From NCBI GenBank assembly GCA_021604525.1, contig BQJD01000031.1, forward strand, positions 1 to 44,685: 44,685 nucleotides of DNA, given 5' to 3'. Under the pieces are notes generated by a model. It had not been told where the DNA came from. It saw nothing but the letters and a program-made list of their open reading frames with translations, and made no database searches. Source of the DNA: a marine bacterium B5-7 (GTDB lineage: Bacteria; Pseudomonadota; Gammaproteobacteria; Arenicellales; CAJQKF01). Of the stretch, positions 44,303 to 44,685 are shown piece by piece. How positions within the stretch are numbered: the first letter of the stretch is position 1; every line of letters starts with the position of its first letter. Made by a program: the position numbers and the translations under genes.

Positions 44303-44685
44303 ATGCAAAGGATATGTATTGGTATCTGTCTGGCATTATCGGCCACGGTGGCGCAAAGCGATTGGATAAAGCCAACCGCGGAAGATTATAAAACTGTTTA
44401 CGCAAACGGCGGCACAGTTCGAGTGCAGACACCCGTATTCAGTCAGATAGTCGAATTCTCGTATCCGCAAGGATTCGAGCTCGTTTACGAGAATACAACG
44501 CCAGAAGGGTTCTACATTCAGGGGCACGTACTGGCAGGTGAAACCTCCAATGATTGGTCTCAGATGATCTCGATGAGTGGTTCGCGAGATTTGGTAAGTC
44601 GTACCAATATGGAACCCGAAGCCTATCTTGAAAAGATTGCGAGTGGGTTTGGAAAGGCATGTCCAGACAGCCTGCGTGTTGGCAA
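44303..44685 (+). CDS. Exported protein of unknown function, cut by the window end
   Basis: The frame is open from ATG 44303 to the last base. It encodes a short signal peptide (MQRICIGICLALSATVAQSD) and then DWIKPTAEDYKTVYANGGTV, EFSYPQGFELVYENTTPEGF and YIQGHVLAGETSNDWSQMIS, ending at CPDSLRVG. GGAAG lies 5 nt before ATG 44303, so this is preferred over ATG 44291. A periplasmic protein is likely. The family is not recognised. Confidence 0.7.
   Translation, partial: MQRICIGICLALSATVAQSDWIKPTAEDYKTVYANGGTVRVQTPVFSQIVEFSYPQGFELVYENTTPEGFYIQGHVLAGETSNDWSQMISMSGSRDLVSRTNMEPEAYLEKIASGFGKACPDSLRVG

Noticed and set aside
1-44685. tRNA, rRNA and CRISPR search by eye
   Set aside because: No cloverleaf with a GTTCRA arm, no rRNA signature and no regularly spaced repeat were seen; the GATTCGAAC run near 26010-26020 is part of the T-box leader.

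Overview
The window reads as chromosomal DNA of a Gammaproteobacterium, probably free-living and aerobic. This assignment is inferred from gene content, not from a marker gene: a Pat/YfiQ-like lysine acetyltransferase, a TupBCA tungstate importer with an HTH-PBP regulator, a DUF3187 envelope protein, a class I DAHP synthase, CobS, and a CoA-dependent 2-aminobenzoate pathway. No rRNA, tRNA, CRISPR array or complete insertion sequence was seen.

Layout. (1) 1-6066, minus strand: a type I restriction-modification operon, hsdM-hsdS-[SIR2-HerA]-hsdR. The SIR2 + HerA antiphage pair sits between hsdS and hsdR. The first three junctions are ATGA overlaps and the last is a 3-nt gap. hsdR is a broken stub, frameshifted near 175 and cut at about 128, next to short GGCGCGATAA-type repeats. 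(2) 6198-10940: a DUF4143-type AAA ATPase, a DinF-like MATE exporter and a divergent ABC exporter. (3) 11024-15814: a DUF3187 protein, then a Pat-like acetyltransferase divergent from an HDAC-family deacetylase. (4) 15826-21011: tungstate transporter tupBCA with its likely regulator and shared candidate operators, DAHP synthase and a GNAT protein. (5) 21081-27070: a secreted protein of unknown function, a CPBP protease, and a type-2 isoleucyl-tRNA synthetase behind a complete T-box riboswitch, then cobS. (6) 27071-33826: a Crp/Fnr regulator, remains of an enolase-superfamily gene, a DAO-type flavoenzyme, a b-type cytochrome, an NAD(P)-binding SDR protein and a Kef-type antiporter. (7) 33992-41562, minus strand: a compact catabolic operon for 2-aminobenzoate through 2-aminobenzoyl-CoA with an internal MarR gene. 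(8) 41798-44685: SIMPL protein, GDSL lipoprotein esterase, a short hypothetical gene and a secreted protein cut by the window end.

How the genes work together. The first 6 kb is a defence locus in which restriction is probably lost while methylation and the SIR2-HerA abortive module may remain. The catabolic operon encodes activation (CoA ligase), dearomatisation (fused monooxygenase/reductase), beta-oxidation-like steps (acyl-CoA dehydrogenase, enoyl-CoA hydratase, SDR), a Rid-family protein and a local repressor. Pat and HDAC form a plausible writer/eraser pair for protein acetylation.

The most unusual item is the T-box leader (25863-26180, minus strand). It has the AGTA/GAA loop E elements, an AUC isoleucine specifier, the GGGTGGTACCGCG box and a terminator ending in T7. 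It controls an IleS whose HIGH signature is rearranged to GIHH, the form linked to mupirocin hyper-resistance. T-boxes are mainly a Gram-positive device, so this looks like joint transfer of gene and riboswitch.
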